Origin: Acidobacteriota bacterium
GTDB taxonomy: Bacteria > Acidobacteriota > JAAYUB01
Direction: 5' to 3'
NCBI GenBank assembly: GCA_018001935.1
Contig: JAGNHB010000022.1
Coordinates: 1 to 64,000 of the forward strand
DNA length: 64,000 nucleotides
In this document: one piece after another, positions 19,022 to 28,250 of the stretch
Layout: each line of letters opens with the position of its first letter
Numbering within the stretch: the first letter of the stretch is position 1
The notes under the pieces: model-generated
The model's input: the letters and a program-made list of their open reading frames with translations, nothing else
What the model was told of the DNA's origin: nothing
Database searches by the model: none
Program-made: the position numbers and the translations under genes

Positions 19022-20404
19022 CTACGCTTTCGGTGTCCCCTGGGGTGTGTCGGGGTGCAGCGGCAGGGTGAAGCGGATCTCGGCGCCGCCGCCTTCGCGG
19101 GGGAGGGCTTCGATGCGCCCGCCGGCGGCTTCCACCACCCGCCGGCAGAGGGTCAGGCCCAGCCCCACGCCCGATCGGCCCGGGGTGCGGCTCCGGTCGC
19201 CCCGGAAGAAGGGCTCGAAAACCCTTTCGCGGTCCGCTTCCGGGATCCCTTCGCCCCGGTCCCGGACGGCGACGGCCACCCCCGCCGGCCCCGGCTCGAC
19301 GGCGATCTCGACGGGGGACCCCTCGGGGGAATAACGCGCGGCGTTGTCCAGGAGGTTGTCCAGGACGCGCCGCAGAAAGCGGGCGTCCCCGAAAGGCTTC
19401 GGCAGCGGGCCGGGGGTGTCCACCGCCAGGGGGTGGCCGGGCCAGGTTTCCTTGAACCGCGCGGCGGCGGCCTCGACCAGGGACGCCAGGTCCACCGCTT
19501 CGTGCGCCAGGGCCTGCGCGGCGGCGCCTCCACCGGCGGCGAGGTCGAGACGGGTCAGGGCCAGGATGTGCTCCACCAACCCCTCCAGCTCGGCCAGGTC
19601 CGTCTCGATGCCCGGCAGGCGGGCCCGCACGGCCTCGCCGTCCGCCTCGTCCTCCCCGCACAACTCCAGGGCCACCCGGATCCTCGCCAGCGGGGTACGG
19701 ACCTCGTGGGAGAGGTTGGCGAGGAGTTCCTTCTCGGACCGCACCAGGCCCGCCACCCGGTCCGCCATCTCGTCGAAGGCCCCGGCCAGGCGGCCGATCT
19801 CGTCGCAGCGCTTCAGGGCCGCCCGCACCCGGAGGTCGCCGTCGCCGAAGGCCTTCGCCGTCCGCGTGAGCCGTTCCAGCGGGCGGATGAAGGTCCGGGC
19901 GAAGAGCCAGGGCATGACCGCCAGGAGAACAAAGACGACGGCGACGGTCCAGAAGTGCCGCTTGATCCCGCCGTGCTCCTCCCAGCGCAGCACCGTCCAG
20001 ACCCGGCGGCCGTCCGCGAGAAGCAGGGGCAGGACACTCTGCCGGAAGGGGAAATCCCGGGAGGGAAGCGTTTCGATCCGCCGCGGGTCGAGGCGCCCGG
20101 GCGCCCGGGGCCCCGACGCCGCCAGGAGCGCCCCCTGGGCGTCGTACACCGCGATGTCCACGTTGAGGACGGCCCCGATCTCCTCCACGTGCGCCTTCAG
20201 ACCGGCCGCTTCGCCGGGCCCCCGCTGCAGGGCCCGGCTGAGGACGCCGGCCAACCGGTCGGGGGCGCCGATCCAGGGCGGGGTCTTCCCCACCAGGTGC
20301 GCGACGACGCCGCCCGCCACGGCCACGGCCAGGAGGAGCCCCAGCCCGTAGAAGTAGAACTTCCAGAAGAGCGTGTGGCGGGGAAGGCGGAAACGGCGGC
20401 TCAC
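19022..20404 (-). CDS. CpxA-like sensor histidine kinase
   Basis: 460 residues. The GTG start at 20404 overlaps the regulator stop by 4 bp (GTGA). There are two membrane segments (about 12-35 and 170-190) around a periplasmic sensor of about 130 residues. A HAMP region, H-box ANLSHEVRTPLARIR, N-box DNLLDNAARYS, G1 VRDRGEGIPEADRERVF and G2 GVGLGLTLCRRVV are all intact. With the Spy-like and OmpR-like genes it forms an envelope-stress system of Cpx type; the true signal is unknown. Confidence 0.9.
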   Translation of the reverse strand: MSRRFRLPRHTLFWKFYFYGLGLLLAVAVAGGVVAHLVGKTPPWIGAPDRLAGVLSRALQRGPGEAAGLKAHVEEIGAVLNVDIAVYDAQGALLAASGPRAPGRLDPRRIETLPSRDFPFRQSVLPLLLADGRRVWTVLRWEEHGGIKRHFWTVAVVFVLLAVMPWLFARTFIRPLERLTRTAKAFGDGDLRVRAALKRCDEIGRLAGAFDEMADRVAGLVRSEKELLANLSHEVRTPLARIRVALELCGEDEADGEAVRARLPGIETDLAELEGLVEHILALTRLDLAAGGGAAAQALAHEAVDLASLVEAAAARFKETWPGHPLAVDTPGPLPKPFGDARFLRRVLDNLLDNAARYSPEGSPVEIAVEPGPAGVAVAVRDRGEGIPEADRERVFEPFFRGDRSRTPGRSGVGLGLTLCRRVVEAAGGRIEALPREGGGAEIRFTLPLHPDTPQGTPKA

Positions 20405-21108
20405 TCCCCTTCCCCCTCGGCCAGAAACAGGTAGCCCGCCCCGCGGACGGTCCGGATGAGGCGGGGCTGGTGGGGGTCGTCGCCCAGTTTCCTCCGCAGG
20501 CGGGAGACGTGGACGTCGACCGAGCGGTCGAAGGCCTCCTCCCCGCCGCCGGCGAGGTCCAGGAGGCGCTCCCGGGTGAGGACCCGCCCGGCGTTCTCCG
20601 CCAGGGCGTACAGGAGGTGGAACTCGTGGGCGGTGAGGTCGAGGCGTTCCCCGCCCCGGTTCGCCGACAGCGCCGCGGGGTCCAGGGTCAGGGCCCCGCG
20701 GGTGAGGACCGTCCGGCGGGGACCCGCCTGACCGCGGGCCCTTCGGACCACCGACCGGACCCGGGCCAGGAGTTCGCGGGGGGAAAAGGGTTTGGGGACG
20801 TAGTCGTCGGCCCCCGTCTCCAGGCCAAGGACCCGGTCGGCCTCCTCGCCCCGGGCCGTGATCATGATAATGGGGACGTCCTTGTGCTCCCGAATGGCCC
20901 GGCACACGCCGAGGCCGTCCCGGCGCGGCAGCATGACGTCCAGCAGGACCACGTCGAAGGGGAAGCGGAGCGCCTCGTCGAGGCCCCGCTCGCCGTCGAA
21001 GGCGAGCGAGACCGCGACATGGTGGCGCTCCAGGTATTCCCGGGTGAGGTCGGCCAGCCGCCGGTCGTCCTCCACCAGGAGGAGCCGGATGATCGGGTCG
21101 GTGGTCAT
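20401..21108 (-). CDS. OmpR/CpxR-family response regulator
   Basis: 235 residues. The receiver domain has acidic pocket LLLVEDDRR, phosphoacceptor DVVLLDVMLPRRDG (about Asp54) and switch Lys in ADDYVPKPFSP. It is followed by a winged-helix DNA-binding domain (about 135-230) ending in RLRRKLGDDP...TVRGAGYLF. It lies 20 bp after the Spy-like gene and overlaps the kinase by 4 bp, so the three are cotranscribed. Confidence 0.93.
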   Translation of the reverse strand: MTTDPIIRLLLVEDDRRLADLTREYLERHHVAVSLAFDGERGLDEALRFPFDVVLLDVMLPRRDGLGVCRAIREHKDVPIIMITARGEEADRVLGLETGADDYVPKPFSPRELLARVRSVVRRARGQAGPRRTVLTRGALTLDPAALSANRGGERLDLTAHEFHLLYALAENAGRVLTRERLLDLAGGGEEAFDRSVDVHVSRLRRKLGDDPHQPRLIRTVRGAGYLFLAEGEGE

Positions 21109-21128
21109 GCCCCGATCCTAGCACCCGC

Positions 21129-21608
21129 TCAGTGGGCGGTCAAGTGCTCTTCCGCGAGGGCAACCAACTGGTTTCGCTGGGCCGGGGTGAGGATGTCGTG
21201 GAGCTTGAGGACGGCGTCCGCAATCTCGTGGGCGAAGGCGACCTTCTTCGCCGCCGCCTGGTCGATCATCGCGTGGACATTGGTCATATCCGGCCGCTCC
21301 CTCTTGAACTCCGCCAGGAATCGAGCATGGTTCGCCTGGCATTCCTGGTGCAGGGCGCCGGCCCTGGTCAGCATCTCGTCCTTGAGGGCGTGGACCCGCT
21401 CGCGCTGCTGCGGGGTGGCCTCGATCTTGTCGAGAACGTCGTCCACGATCCAGGTCGCGACCTGGCGGATCCGCTCGGGGTTGTGCATCAGCCCCTTGCC
21501 GTGCCCCATGCAGCCCGAGAGCATCGGGCGGGCGGCCACGGCCGCCACCAGGGCCAGGGCGGCGAGGGCCACGCCGACGGTGATGAACGTTTTGACTCCG
21601 GTTTTCAT
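21129..21608 (-). CDS. Spy/CpxP-like periplasmic protein
   Basis: 159 residues from the ATG at 21608 (GGAGG upstream). One N-terminal hydrophobic segment (FITVGVALAALALVAAVAA) serves as signal or anchor. The mature part is all-helical, with two related motifs, ATPQQRERVHALKDEM and LTPAQRNQLVALAEEH, the second matching the LTxxQ signature of the Spy/CpxP family. Family members are periplasmic chaperones or metal/stress sensors that restrain a Cpx-type kinase. It is the first gene of the operon with the regulator and kinase, as expected for a stress-induced feedback inhibitor. Confidence 0.82.
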   Translation of the reverse strand: MKTGVKTFITVGVALAALALVAAVAARPMLSGCMGHGKGLMHNPERIRQVATWIVDDVLDKIEATPQQRERVHALKDEMLTRAGALHQECQANHARFLAEFKRERPDMTNVHAMIDQAAAKKVAFAHEIADAVLKLHDILTPAQRNQLVALAEEHLTAH

Positions 21609-21658
21609 GACAGCCTCCAGGGTTTGAATTTCGGCCGGATTCATCTCCAGCCATGCTC

Positions 21659-21711
21659 AGGATACGACCCCGGGGTTGCGCTTCAATGTCGGCGGTGTGA
21701 AGAAGTGTTAA
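21659..21711 (-). promoter_or_regulatory. Promoter and OmpR-type operator of the Spy-Cpx operon
   Basis: Minus-strand TTGAAG (21681-21686), 16-bp spacer, TATCCT (21659-21664). Just upstream is a direct repeat TTAACAC-N3-TTCACAC with a 10-bp period (21695-21711), where an OmpR-family activator would bind. The arrangement suggests autoregulation by the downstream regulator (inference). Confidence 0.5.
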
Positions 21712-21730
21712 GCGGATGACTGTAGTGTAT

Positions 21731-22338
21731 AGGCTGTTAGGCTGAAGGCTGTTAGGCTGAAGGCTGTTAGGCTGAAGGTTCGGAGGCATTCCCATCGGTA
21801 TCGGTATCGGTATCGGTATCGGAATCGGTATCGCAATCGCAATCGCAGTCGCAATCGCAGTCGCAGCAGCGCAGCGGTCGCAGTCGCAGTCGCAGCCGAA
21901 ACCGCGGCCGAAGCCGGGAACGGCGGCCCCCTTGGCGACGGCGGCCCGCAACCCTCGATCTTCTCCCTTCCCAGTGGGCGGTGGCACTTTTTTCGGGGAT
22001 GTCGCCTTTCGGAGCAAGCCTGGAGGTGACCCCGGCTCCCGCCGCCTTCGGGGCGGGAGCAAAGCGTTCTTCTCTACGGTTGACGTCCCCCGCAAAAAGT
22101 GTTTCGTGGCTCTTTCCTCTTGCGAGGCTTGGCGGCTTGGCCACATCGCGTGAGGCAATGAGCGCGTCTTTTGTTTCTGTGGGGGATGTGAGGTGCGATT
22201 GCGATTGCGACTGCGATTACGACTGCGACTGCGACTGCGACTGCGATTCCGATACCGATACCGATACCGATACCGATACCGATTGGAATACCTCCGAACC
22301 TTCAGCCTAACAGCCTTCAGCCTAACAGCCTAACAACC
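21731..22338. repeat. Large inverted microsatellite: GGCTGTTAGGCTGAA and hexamer arrays
   Basis: The left arm (about 21731-21896) has three copies of a 15-mer (GGCTGTTAGGCTGAA), then TCGGTA hexamers, then CGCAAT/CGCAGT hexamers. The right arm (about 22193-22338) repeats the same blocks in reverse complement. Around the junction, TTCGGAGGCATTCC-type sequence matches in both arms. The centre (21900-22190) holds a different dispersed repeat also seen at 15565-15660. No credible gene lies within. The right arm ends 7 bp from the pilB stop. Confidence 0.9.
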
Positions 22339-22344
22339 TTCCCC

Positions 22345-24135
22345 CTACCCCGTGACGGCGAAGACTTCCTCGTAGGTGGTGGCGCCCTCCAGCATCTTGA
22401 GGACGGCGATCTCCCGAAGGGAGACCAGGCCATCCGCGCGCGCGGCCTCCTGGAGCGCCCGGAGGGTGACGGGCCCTCCCAGGACCTGCTTGACCCGGTC
22501 CGACATGTCCATGACCTCGAAGATGCCCGTCCGACCCCGGTAGCCGGTCCCGCGGCACTCGTTGCACCCGTCGCCCGACCAGACCCGGTAGTGCTTGCCG
22601 GGGAGCTGGAGGTAGGCGATCTCCTGGTCGGACAGCGCGCTCTCCCGCTTGCAGTTGGGGCAGATCCTCCGCACGAGGCGCTGGGCCACGACGCCCACCA
22701 TGGTGGCGGCGAGCAGGAAGGGGGGGACGTTCAGGTCAAGGAGGCGGATCAGCGACGACGGCGCGTCGTTGGTGTGCAGGGTGGAGAGCACGAGGTGGCC
22801 GGTCATGGCCGCCTGGATGGCGTGGTCCGCCGTCTCCTTGTCCCGGATCTCGCCCACCATGACGATGTCCGGGTCCTGGCGGAGGATGGTGGGAAGGATG
22901 TTGGCGAAGAGGATTCCCACCCCCTGCTGCACCTGGACCTGGTTGAACTCCTCCATCACCATCTCGATGGGCTCCTCCACCGTGACGATGTTGACCTCCG
23001 GGGAGGCCAGGAGTTTCAGCGAGGAGTAAAGGGTGGTGGTCTTGCCCGACCCGGTGGGCCCGGTGACGAGGATGATGCCGTTGGGCCGCTGGACGAAGCC
23101 GCTGTAGAGCTGGTACTCGCGGGGGTAGAACCCGAGCTGGTCCAGGTCCTGCATGAGGATGTCGGGGTCGAAGATGCGGATCACCGCCTTCTCCCCGAAG
23201 GCCACGGGCATGGTGGAGACGCGGAGTTCGATGTCCTTCCCCTGGTAGGTGGTCTTGAAGCGCCCGTCCTGGGGGCGGCGCTTCTCGCCGATGTCCATGC
23301 GGGAGACGATCTTGACCCGGGAGATGATGGGGGCGTGGAGGGCCTTGGGCACCGAGTGGATCTCGTGGAGCACGCCGTCGATGCGCAGCCGGACCACCGT
23401 CCGCTCCCGCTTGGGCTCGATGTGGATGTCGCTGGCGCGCTGGTCGAAGGCATAGTGGAGCAGGTACTCGCAGGCGGCGGCGATGTGCTGGTCGGTGGCC
23501 TCGATCTCGGCCGACCCCTTCATCTTGAGGTACTGCTCCAGGTTCCCCAGGTCGGTGGCCAGGGTCCGTTCCACCTCGGCGGCCTTGACGGAGGCCCGGA
23601 ACCCGTAGAACTCCCGGACGATCTTGACGATGTCCGATTTCGACCCCAGCACCAGGCGGGTCCGGATCCCCCTCGCGTGCTCCAGGGTCCGCAGGGCCTC
23701 GTCGATGAACGGGTCCACCGCGGCCAGGGTCACGATGGTGCCGTGCTCCTCCACCGGGACCACCAGGTGCTTCAGGGCGAAGGGGCGCGGGATGTTCTTG
23801 GTGACCAGGTCGAGGTCCAGCTTGAGGGGGTCGAGCTTCATGTAGGGGATCCCGAGGTGGCAGGCCAGGGCCTCGGTGATCATGTCCTCGGTGAGGATGC
23901 GCCCGTTGCTGTCGGGGATCTCCAGGTTGAAGGAGGAGATCACCTCCGCCGGGGAGACGAAGGCGGCCGGCTGGTGCGTCTTCCGCGAGGCGGCGCTCTC
24001 CTGGAGCTTCATGAGCCGGGCCCACTGGGTCTGACCCTCGGCGAGGACGTCCCGGAGCTGGTCCTCGGAGATCAGGTTCAGTTTCCGGATGATGCGCGCC
24101 ACGCTCTCGATGGTGATGGGTTCCTTGCTCTTCAT
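22345..24135 (-). CDS. GspE/PilB-type secretion or pilus ATPase
   Basis: 596 residues from the ATG at 24135 (GGAG upstream). It is a hexameric cytoplasmic ATPase that powers type IV pilus extension or type II secretion. The N-terminal helical segment (10-60) and MshEN-like domain (about 60-200) are followed by the ATPase core. The core has Walker A GPTGSGKTTT, the Asp box TVEEPIEM, Walker B RQDPDIVMVGEIRD and His-box region HLVLSTLHTNDAP. A tetracysteine zinc site (CPNCKRE...CNECRGTGYRGRTGIFEVM) is typical of extension ATPases. No pilin or inner-membrane partner is visible here, so the system it serves is unknown. Confidence 0.9.
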   Translation of the reverse strand: MKSKEPITIESVARIIRKLNLISEDQLRDVLAEGQTQWARLMKLQESAASRKTHQPAAFVSPAEVISSFNLEIPDSNGRILTEDMITEALACHLGIPYMKLDPLKLDLDLVTKNIPRPFALKHLVVPVEEHGTIVTLAAVDPFIDEALRTLEHARGIRTRLVLGSKSDIVKIVREFYGFRASVKAAEVERTLATDLGNLEQYLKMKGSAEIEATDQHIAAACEYLLHYAFDQRASDIHIEPKRERTVVRLRIDGVLHEIHSVPKALHAPIISRVKIVSRMDIGEKRRPQDGRFKTTYQGKDIELRVSTMPVAFGEKAVIRIFDPDILMQDLDQLGFYPREYQLYSGFVQRPNGIILVTGPTGSGKTTTLYSSLKLLASPEVNIVTVEEPIEMVMEEFNQVQVQQGVGILFANILPTILRQDPDIVMVGEIRDKETADHAIQAAMTGHLVLSTLHTNDAPSSLIRLLDLNVPPFLLAATMVGVVAQRLVRRICPNCKRESALSDQEIAYLQLPGKHYRVWSGDGCNECRGTGYRGRTGIFEVMDMSDRVKQVLGGPVTLRALQEAARADGLVSLREIAVLKMLEGATTYEEVFAVTG

Positions 24136-24198
24136 GCCTCGCTCCACAGGCCCACTTTTCCGGGTTCCACCGGCCGGGGGGCTCCCCCGGTCCTTCCC

Positions 24199-25386
24199 TC
24201 ACCGTCCCCTTCGGCCCTCGGGGTGCCGGCCCGACCCCGGGCCTTCCGCCGCGGCGCCGGCCACGTCGCGGTAGATTCGATCCAGCGCGGCCATCATCCC
24301 CTCGACGGTGAAGTGGGTCTCGACGCGCCGACGGGCGTTGGCGCCCATCTGCCGCATCCGGTCGGGAGTCCCGAGGAGGGCCGTCACGGCGTCGGCCAAC
24401 TCGCCGGGCTCGTTGGGCGGCACGACGACCCCCGTCTCCCCGTGGAGGTTGACCCAGGAGGTCCCGGTGCCCACCTCGGTGGTGACGCAGGGGAGGCCGC
24501 ACGCCATGGCCTCCAGCAGCACGAGCCCGAAGGCTTCGGCCCGGGAGCCGGAGGGAAGCACGAAGAGGTCGGCGGCCCGGTACCAGTCCGCCAGCGCCTC
24601 GTCGGGGGCCCGCCCGGCGAAGCGGATACGGCCGGCGGCGGGCGACCGCGCCGCCAGGACTTCCCACGCGCCCCGCATGGGGCCCTCGCCCACGGCGACG
24701 AAGGCGGCCCGGGTCGGGATGCGGGGCATGGCCTCGATGAGGGTCTCCAGGCTCTTGTAGTAGCGCAGGACCCCCACGAACAGCAGCAGGGGCCCCTCCT
24801 CCGGCAGGCCCAGGCGCCGGCGGGCCGCACGTTTCTCACCGGCGTCCGGGACGGCGAAGGGGCCGAGGTCCACGGCGAAGGGCACCACCGCGCACCGGTC
24901 CCGGCAGCCGTCCAGGGCCGGGTTGTCCATCATGGGAGGGCTGCTCACCAGGATGCGGTCCATGCCGCGCAGGACCCGCTTCATCAGCGGGCGGTACAGG
25001 CGCAGGATGCCCTTCTGGCGGACGATGTCGCAGTGGAAGGTCATGACGGCCCGGGGGGAGGGCCGGTGCCAGAGCCAGGCCACCTCGCCCGGCGGGTGCG
25101 GGAAGTGGAGGTGGGCGAGGTCGGCCTTCAACCGGCCCGCCTGGCGGAAGAAGGCGGGGCTGATGGGGGTGGAGGCGAGGGTGCCCCACCGCTTCGCCCG
25201 GATCACGCGGACGCCGTCCTCCATGGTGTCGGAGGTCTTCATTCCCTTCCGCTGGGCCACCAGGACCGTGACGTCGTGCCCCGCGGCGGCCTGGGCCCGG
25301 GCCAGCAGGCCCACGTAGTTCTCGATCCCGCCCCGGACGGGGTGGTAATCCTTGTAAAGGTGCAGGATACGCAGCTTATCTTCCAT
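24199..25386 (-). CDS. Family 4 glycosyltransferase
   Basis: 395 residues with a GT-B fold. The N-terminal domain opens with LRILHLYKDYHPVRGGIENY (the GGxE acceptor loop). The C-terminal nucleotide-sugar domain has FVGVLRYYKSLETLIEAM and the EX7E-type motif AEAFGLVLLEAMACGLPCV. It is a cytoplasmic retaining transferase, probably for surface polysaccharide; donor and acceptor cannot be read from sequence. It lies between dsbD and the pilus ATPase on the same strand with short gaps. Confidence 0.92.
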   Translation of the reverse strand: MEDKLRILHLYKDYHPVRGGIENYVGLLARAQAAAGHDVTVLVAQRKGMKTSDTMEDGVRVIRAKRWGTLASTPISPAFFRQAGRLKADLAHLHFPHPPGEVAWLWHRPSPRAVMTFHCDIVRQKGILRLYRPLMKRVLRGMDRILVSSPPMMDNPALDGCRDRCAVVPFAVDLGPFAVPDAGEKRAARRRLGLPEEGPLLLFVGVLRYYKSLETLIEAMPRIPTRAAFVAVGEGPMRGAWEVLAARSPAAGRIRFAGRAPDEALADWYRAADLFVLPSGSRAEAFGLVLLEAMACGLPCVTTEVGTGTSWVNLHGETGVVVPPNEPGELADAVTALLGTPDRMRQMGANARRRVETHFTVEGMMAALDRIYRDVAGAAAEGPGSGRHPEGRRGR

Positions 25387-25449
25387 AGCCAGATCGAGCC
25401 GGCGCCTGAACAGGGTAAAAAGCGCGCCGGGCGCAGGGAATCACCGGAT

Positions 25450-27336
25450 TCACGGTGAAACGCCCGCGGCGCCCGGCGCGATTTTTACGTTGGCGAAAAC
25501 CAGGACCACCGGCAACCCCCGGATGCCGAAACGCCGGGCCAGGGCCTGGTTCTCCGGCGTGCCGGAGTCGGTCATGTCCACCTTGACGGTGATGTAGCCC
25601 TCCAGTTCCTTCCGGACCCTGTCGTCGCTGAAGGTGTACTTCTCCAGCTCCTTGCAGGCGGCGCACCAGGAGGCGCCGAAGTCCACGAGGACGGGCTTGC
25701 CGGTCTTCGCGCCCTCCGCCAGGGCGGCGTCCAGGTCGTGCCGCCAGGGGAGCGTCCCGTCGATGCGGGAAAAACCGACGACCAGGGCGTGGACGCCCGC
25801 CGTCAAGACCAGGATGGCGGCGAACTTCCGGACGACCCCGCCGAAAGTGGTCGCGTGGAGGTCGATCTTGAGCCACCGCGTGAGGAAACCGGCGAGGAGA
25901 AGCGCCGCACCGCCGGCGAAGAGGGCGGGTTTCGGGACGCCCCACACCTGCAGGCCGGGCAGGACGTCCTTCAGGTAGAACAGCGCCACCGCGAACATGG
26001 CGACGGCGAAAATCCCCTTGACCACCTCCATCCAGTCGCCGGACTTGGGCAGCTTGTGGATGAGGGAGGAGAAAGTGCCCAGCACCAGGAAGAGCATCCC
26101 GATCCCCATGGCGTAGGTGTAGAGCAGGAAGAAGCCCATCAGGGCCTGCCCGGTGCCGGCCACCCAGGCGAGCACCCCCGCCAGGGCGGGGCCGGTGCAG
26201 GGGGCCGCGATGACGCCGGAGACCATGCCCATGGTGAAGGCGCCCACGTAGCCTTTCCCACCCACCCCGGACGCCTTCGTTTGCCAGGACGAGGGGAGGT
26301 TGAACTGGAAGACCCCGGCCATGTAGAGTCCCATGAGGACGAAGAAGGCGGCGAGGCCGCCCACGACGCCCGGGTGGCTCATGTACTGCCCGAAGACGGC
26401 CCCCGACGAGGCGGCCGCCACGCCCAGCACCGAGTAGACCAGGCAGATCCCCTGGACGTAGATCAGGGAGAGGAGGAAGGCCTGGAGCTTGCTGGCGGCC
26501 TTCTTGGCGCCGAAAATGGTGATGGTGATGGGGATGACGGGGTAGACGCAGGGGGTGAAGCTGGTCACCACCCCGGCGAAGAAGAGCAGCACGAAGGCCA
26601 CCACGCTGCCGTAGTCCTCTGCCGGCTTCGCCGCGGGCGCCCCGGAGCCCGCCATGGCGGCGCGCAGGCGCTTGAGGAACTCCTCCGCCGGGACGTACTC
26701 CTCGAGGCGGAAGACCTGGGGGAGCGGCGCCGCCGAGACCCCGGCCGAGACCGGTGCAGGCGCGGCGGCCTCCGCCGGGGCCGGTTCGGGCGTGGCCGCG
26801 GCGGTCGTCGCTTCGGGGGCCGCGGCGGGTTCCGCCGCCCCCTTCACCGTGAAGGGGACCTTCAGGGTGAGGGTGCCGGGCATGAAACAGGTGGAGGACG
26901 AGCACCCCTGGTAGCCGATCTCGAGGGCCAGGGTCCCGGAGGCCGGCGCGTCGGCGGCCGCCTCCAGCGGGATGCGGACGGTTCCCTTCCCCTCGTGGAT
27001 CATCCGCTCGGTCTCGCTGGCGAGGTCGAACTTGAGGTGACCCTTGGGCAGGACCGCCGCTTTCGCCCGGACCCCCTTCGGGGCCGTCACCTTGAAGGAG
27101 AGCATGTCCTCGTAGAGGTAGTAGCCGGCGTCGGCCGCCATGACGACGGCCAGGCTCCCCGGCTTGCCCGCCTCGAGGGCCACCGTCGCGGGGGACGGCG
27201 TGAAGTGGAAGGCATCGGGGCCCGCGGCGCCCAGCGGGGAGAGCGCCAGCAGGAGCAGGGCCGCCGCGGGCAGCCACCGCGCGGTCGGCGCCTTCGTGGC
27301 CTCCGTTGCACACCAGGGGTGTTCAGTCCCAATCAT
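25450..27336 (-). CDS. dsbD: Thiol:disulfide interchange protein DsbD
   Basis: 628 residues. The start at 27336 is supported by GGAGGA upstream and a signal peptide (WLPAAALLLLALSPLGAAG). The periplasmic N-terminal domain (about 30-170) carries the redox pair in QGCSSSTCFMPG. After a Pro/Ala-rich linker comes the eight-helix membrane domain (about 240-490), with its cysteines in VTSFTPCVYPVIP and VIAAPCTGPALAG. A C-terminal thioredoxin domain has FGASWCAACKELE. It passes electrons from cytoplasmic thioredoxin to periplasmic proteins. It is 72 bp after a TPR gene in the same operon. Confidence 0.95.
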   Translation of the reverse strand: MIGTEHPWCATEATKAPTARWLPAAALLLLALSPLGAAGPDAFHFTPSPATVALEAGKPGSLAVVMAADAGYYLYEDMLSFKVTAPKGVRAKAAVLPKGHLKFDLASETERMIHEGKGTVRIPLEAAADAPASGTLALEIGYQGCSSSTCFMPGTLTLKVPFTVKGAAEPAAAPEATTAAATPEPAPAEAAAPAPVSAGVSAAPLPQVFRLEEYVPAEEFLKRLRAAMAGSGAPAAKPAEDYGSVVAFVLLFFAGVVTSFTPCVYPVIPITITIFGAKKAASKLQAFLLSLIYVQGICLVYSVLGVAAASSGAVFGQYMSHPGVVGGLAAFFVLMGLYMAGVFQFNLPSSWQTKASGVGGKGYVGAFTMGMVSGVIAAPCTGPALAGVLAWVAGTGQALMGFFLLYTYAMGIGMLFLVLGTFSSLIHKLPKSGDWMEVVKGIFAVAMFAVALFYLKDVLPGLQVWGVPKPALFAGGAALLLAGFLTRWLKIDLHATTFGGVVRKFAAILVLTAGVHALVVGFSRIDGTLPWRHDLDAALAEGAKTGKPVLVDFGASWCAACKELEKYTFSDDRVRKELEGYITVKVDMTDSGTPENQALARRFGIRGLPVVLVFANVKIAPGAAGVSP

Positions 27337-27408
27337 CGGGTCCTCCTCGATGGGTTCCGGGCGATGCGCCCCGTCCTCGCCCGGCCCGGCCGGGGTCGGG
27401 GGCAGGGT

Positions 27409-28071
27409 TCACCAGAGGGTGGGGGGCGGTTTCACCGGCTCCCGGGGTTTGGTCTGCGCGTCCGCCGGCATTTTCGCCCTCTCGACGGAAGCCTGGTCCG
27501 CCGCCCCCTGGAAATACTTCCGGTCGTCGGCGTTCGCGGCGTCCTTGAGGTAGGCCCGGGCGGCGTCCTCGGCGGCGGCCCAGTCCCCGGCGCGGGAGAG
27601 GGCCTCCACGTGGCGGCGTCGCGCCTCCGGCCAGTCGGGCTTGTTGCGGACGGCTTCCTTGAAGCGGGACGCCGCGGCGTCCCAGTTGCCGCGCCGGGAG
27701 TAGAACTGGCCGATCCGGAAGTGGTCTTTCGCCTTCTTCGGGTCGGGGGGGGCCTCGGCCGCCACCGGCGTCTCCTGCTCGGTCTGGTCGTCGACGATCA
27801 GGGCGGGGCGGCCGCCGCGCCGGGGCGGCTCCTTGGGTTTGGATGCCGGTTTGCCCTTTCCCGATGCGGGAGGCGTCGCGGCGCCCGGATCGGTCCCGGA
27901 CGGGCTGGCGGGGGAGGAGACGGCGGCCGGGTCCGAACCCCGCCCGGGGTCGCTCCCCGGTTTCGGGTCGTCCGCCCGGAGAAAGGAAACCGCGGCCGCC
28001 AGGGCCAGGACCATCACTGCAGGGAGAACGACCCCGCGAACCCATCGTTTCACTGTGTTTCCGCCAGCCAT
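27409..28071 (-). CDS. Membrane-anchored TPR-repeat protein
   Basis: 220 residues from the ATG at 28071 (GAGGTGAG upstream). A single membrane segment (VVLPAVMVLALAAAVSFL) is followed by a Pro/Gly/Asp-rich low-complexity linker (about 35-100). Three TPR-like helical pairs (about 120-205) include KDHFRIGQFYSRRGNWDAAA and SRAGDWAAAEDAARAYL. Probably periplasmic and a protein-interaction module. First gene of the operon that continues with dsbD, the glycosyltransferase and the pilus ATPase. Confidence 0.8.
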   Translation of the reverse strand: MAGGNTVKRWVRGVVLPAVMVLALAAAVSFLRADDPKPGSDPGRGSDPAAVSSPASPSGTDPGAATPPASGKGKPASKPKEPPRRGGRPALIVDDQTEQETPVAAEAPPDPKKAKDHFRIGQFYSRRGNWDAAASRFKEAVRNKPDWPEARRRHVEALSRAGDWAAAEDAARAYLKDAANADDRKYFQGAADQASVERAKMPADAQTKPREPVKPPPTLW

Positions 28072-28092
28072 CGGCTCACCTCGCAACGGGGC

Positions 28093-28121
28093 ATTGTACG
28101 CAAGGGGACGCCTTCGCGCAA
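28093..28121 (-). promoter_or_regulatory. Promoter of the TPR-dsbD operon
   Basis: Minus-strand TTGCGC (28116-28121), 17-bp spacer, TACAAT (28093-28098), about 20 bp before the ATG at 28071. Confidence 0.5.
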
Positions 28122-28250
28122 GGCATTCCGCTTGGTCAACGCACAAACGCGCCCCCTTCGTCATCAGTACGCGCGAATCCCATCCCGGTTGACGCGCGTG
28201 GTATCCTCGATGCACGACAAACCCGGTTTGCCGCTTATCCTGGAGGAACC

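Noticed and set aside
19022-21124. One 700-residue frame covering kinase and regulator
   Set aside because: Only the part after 20404 is kinase; the upstream part is the regulator gene read in the wrong frame.
22591-25458. 955-residue open frame antisense to pilB and the glycosyltransferase
   Set aside because: It spans two real genes and their gap on the other strand, with no domain or ribosome site.
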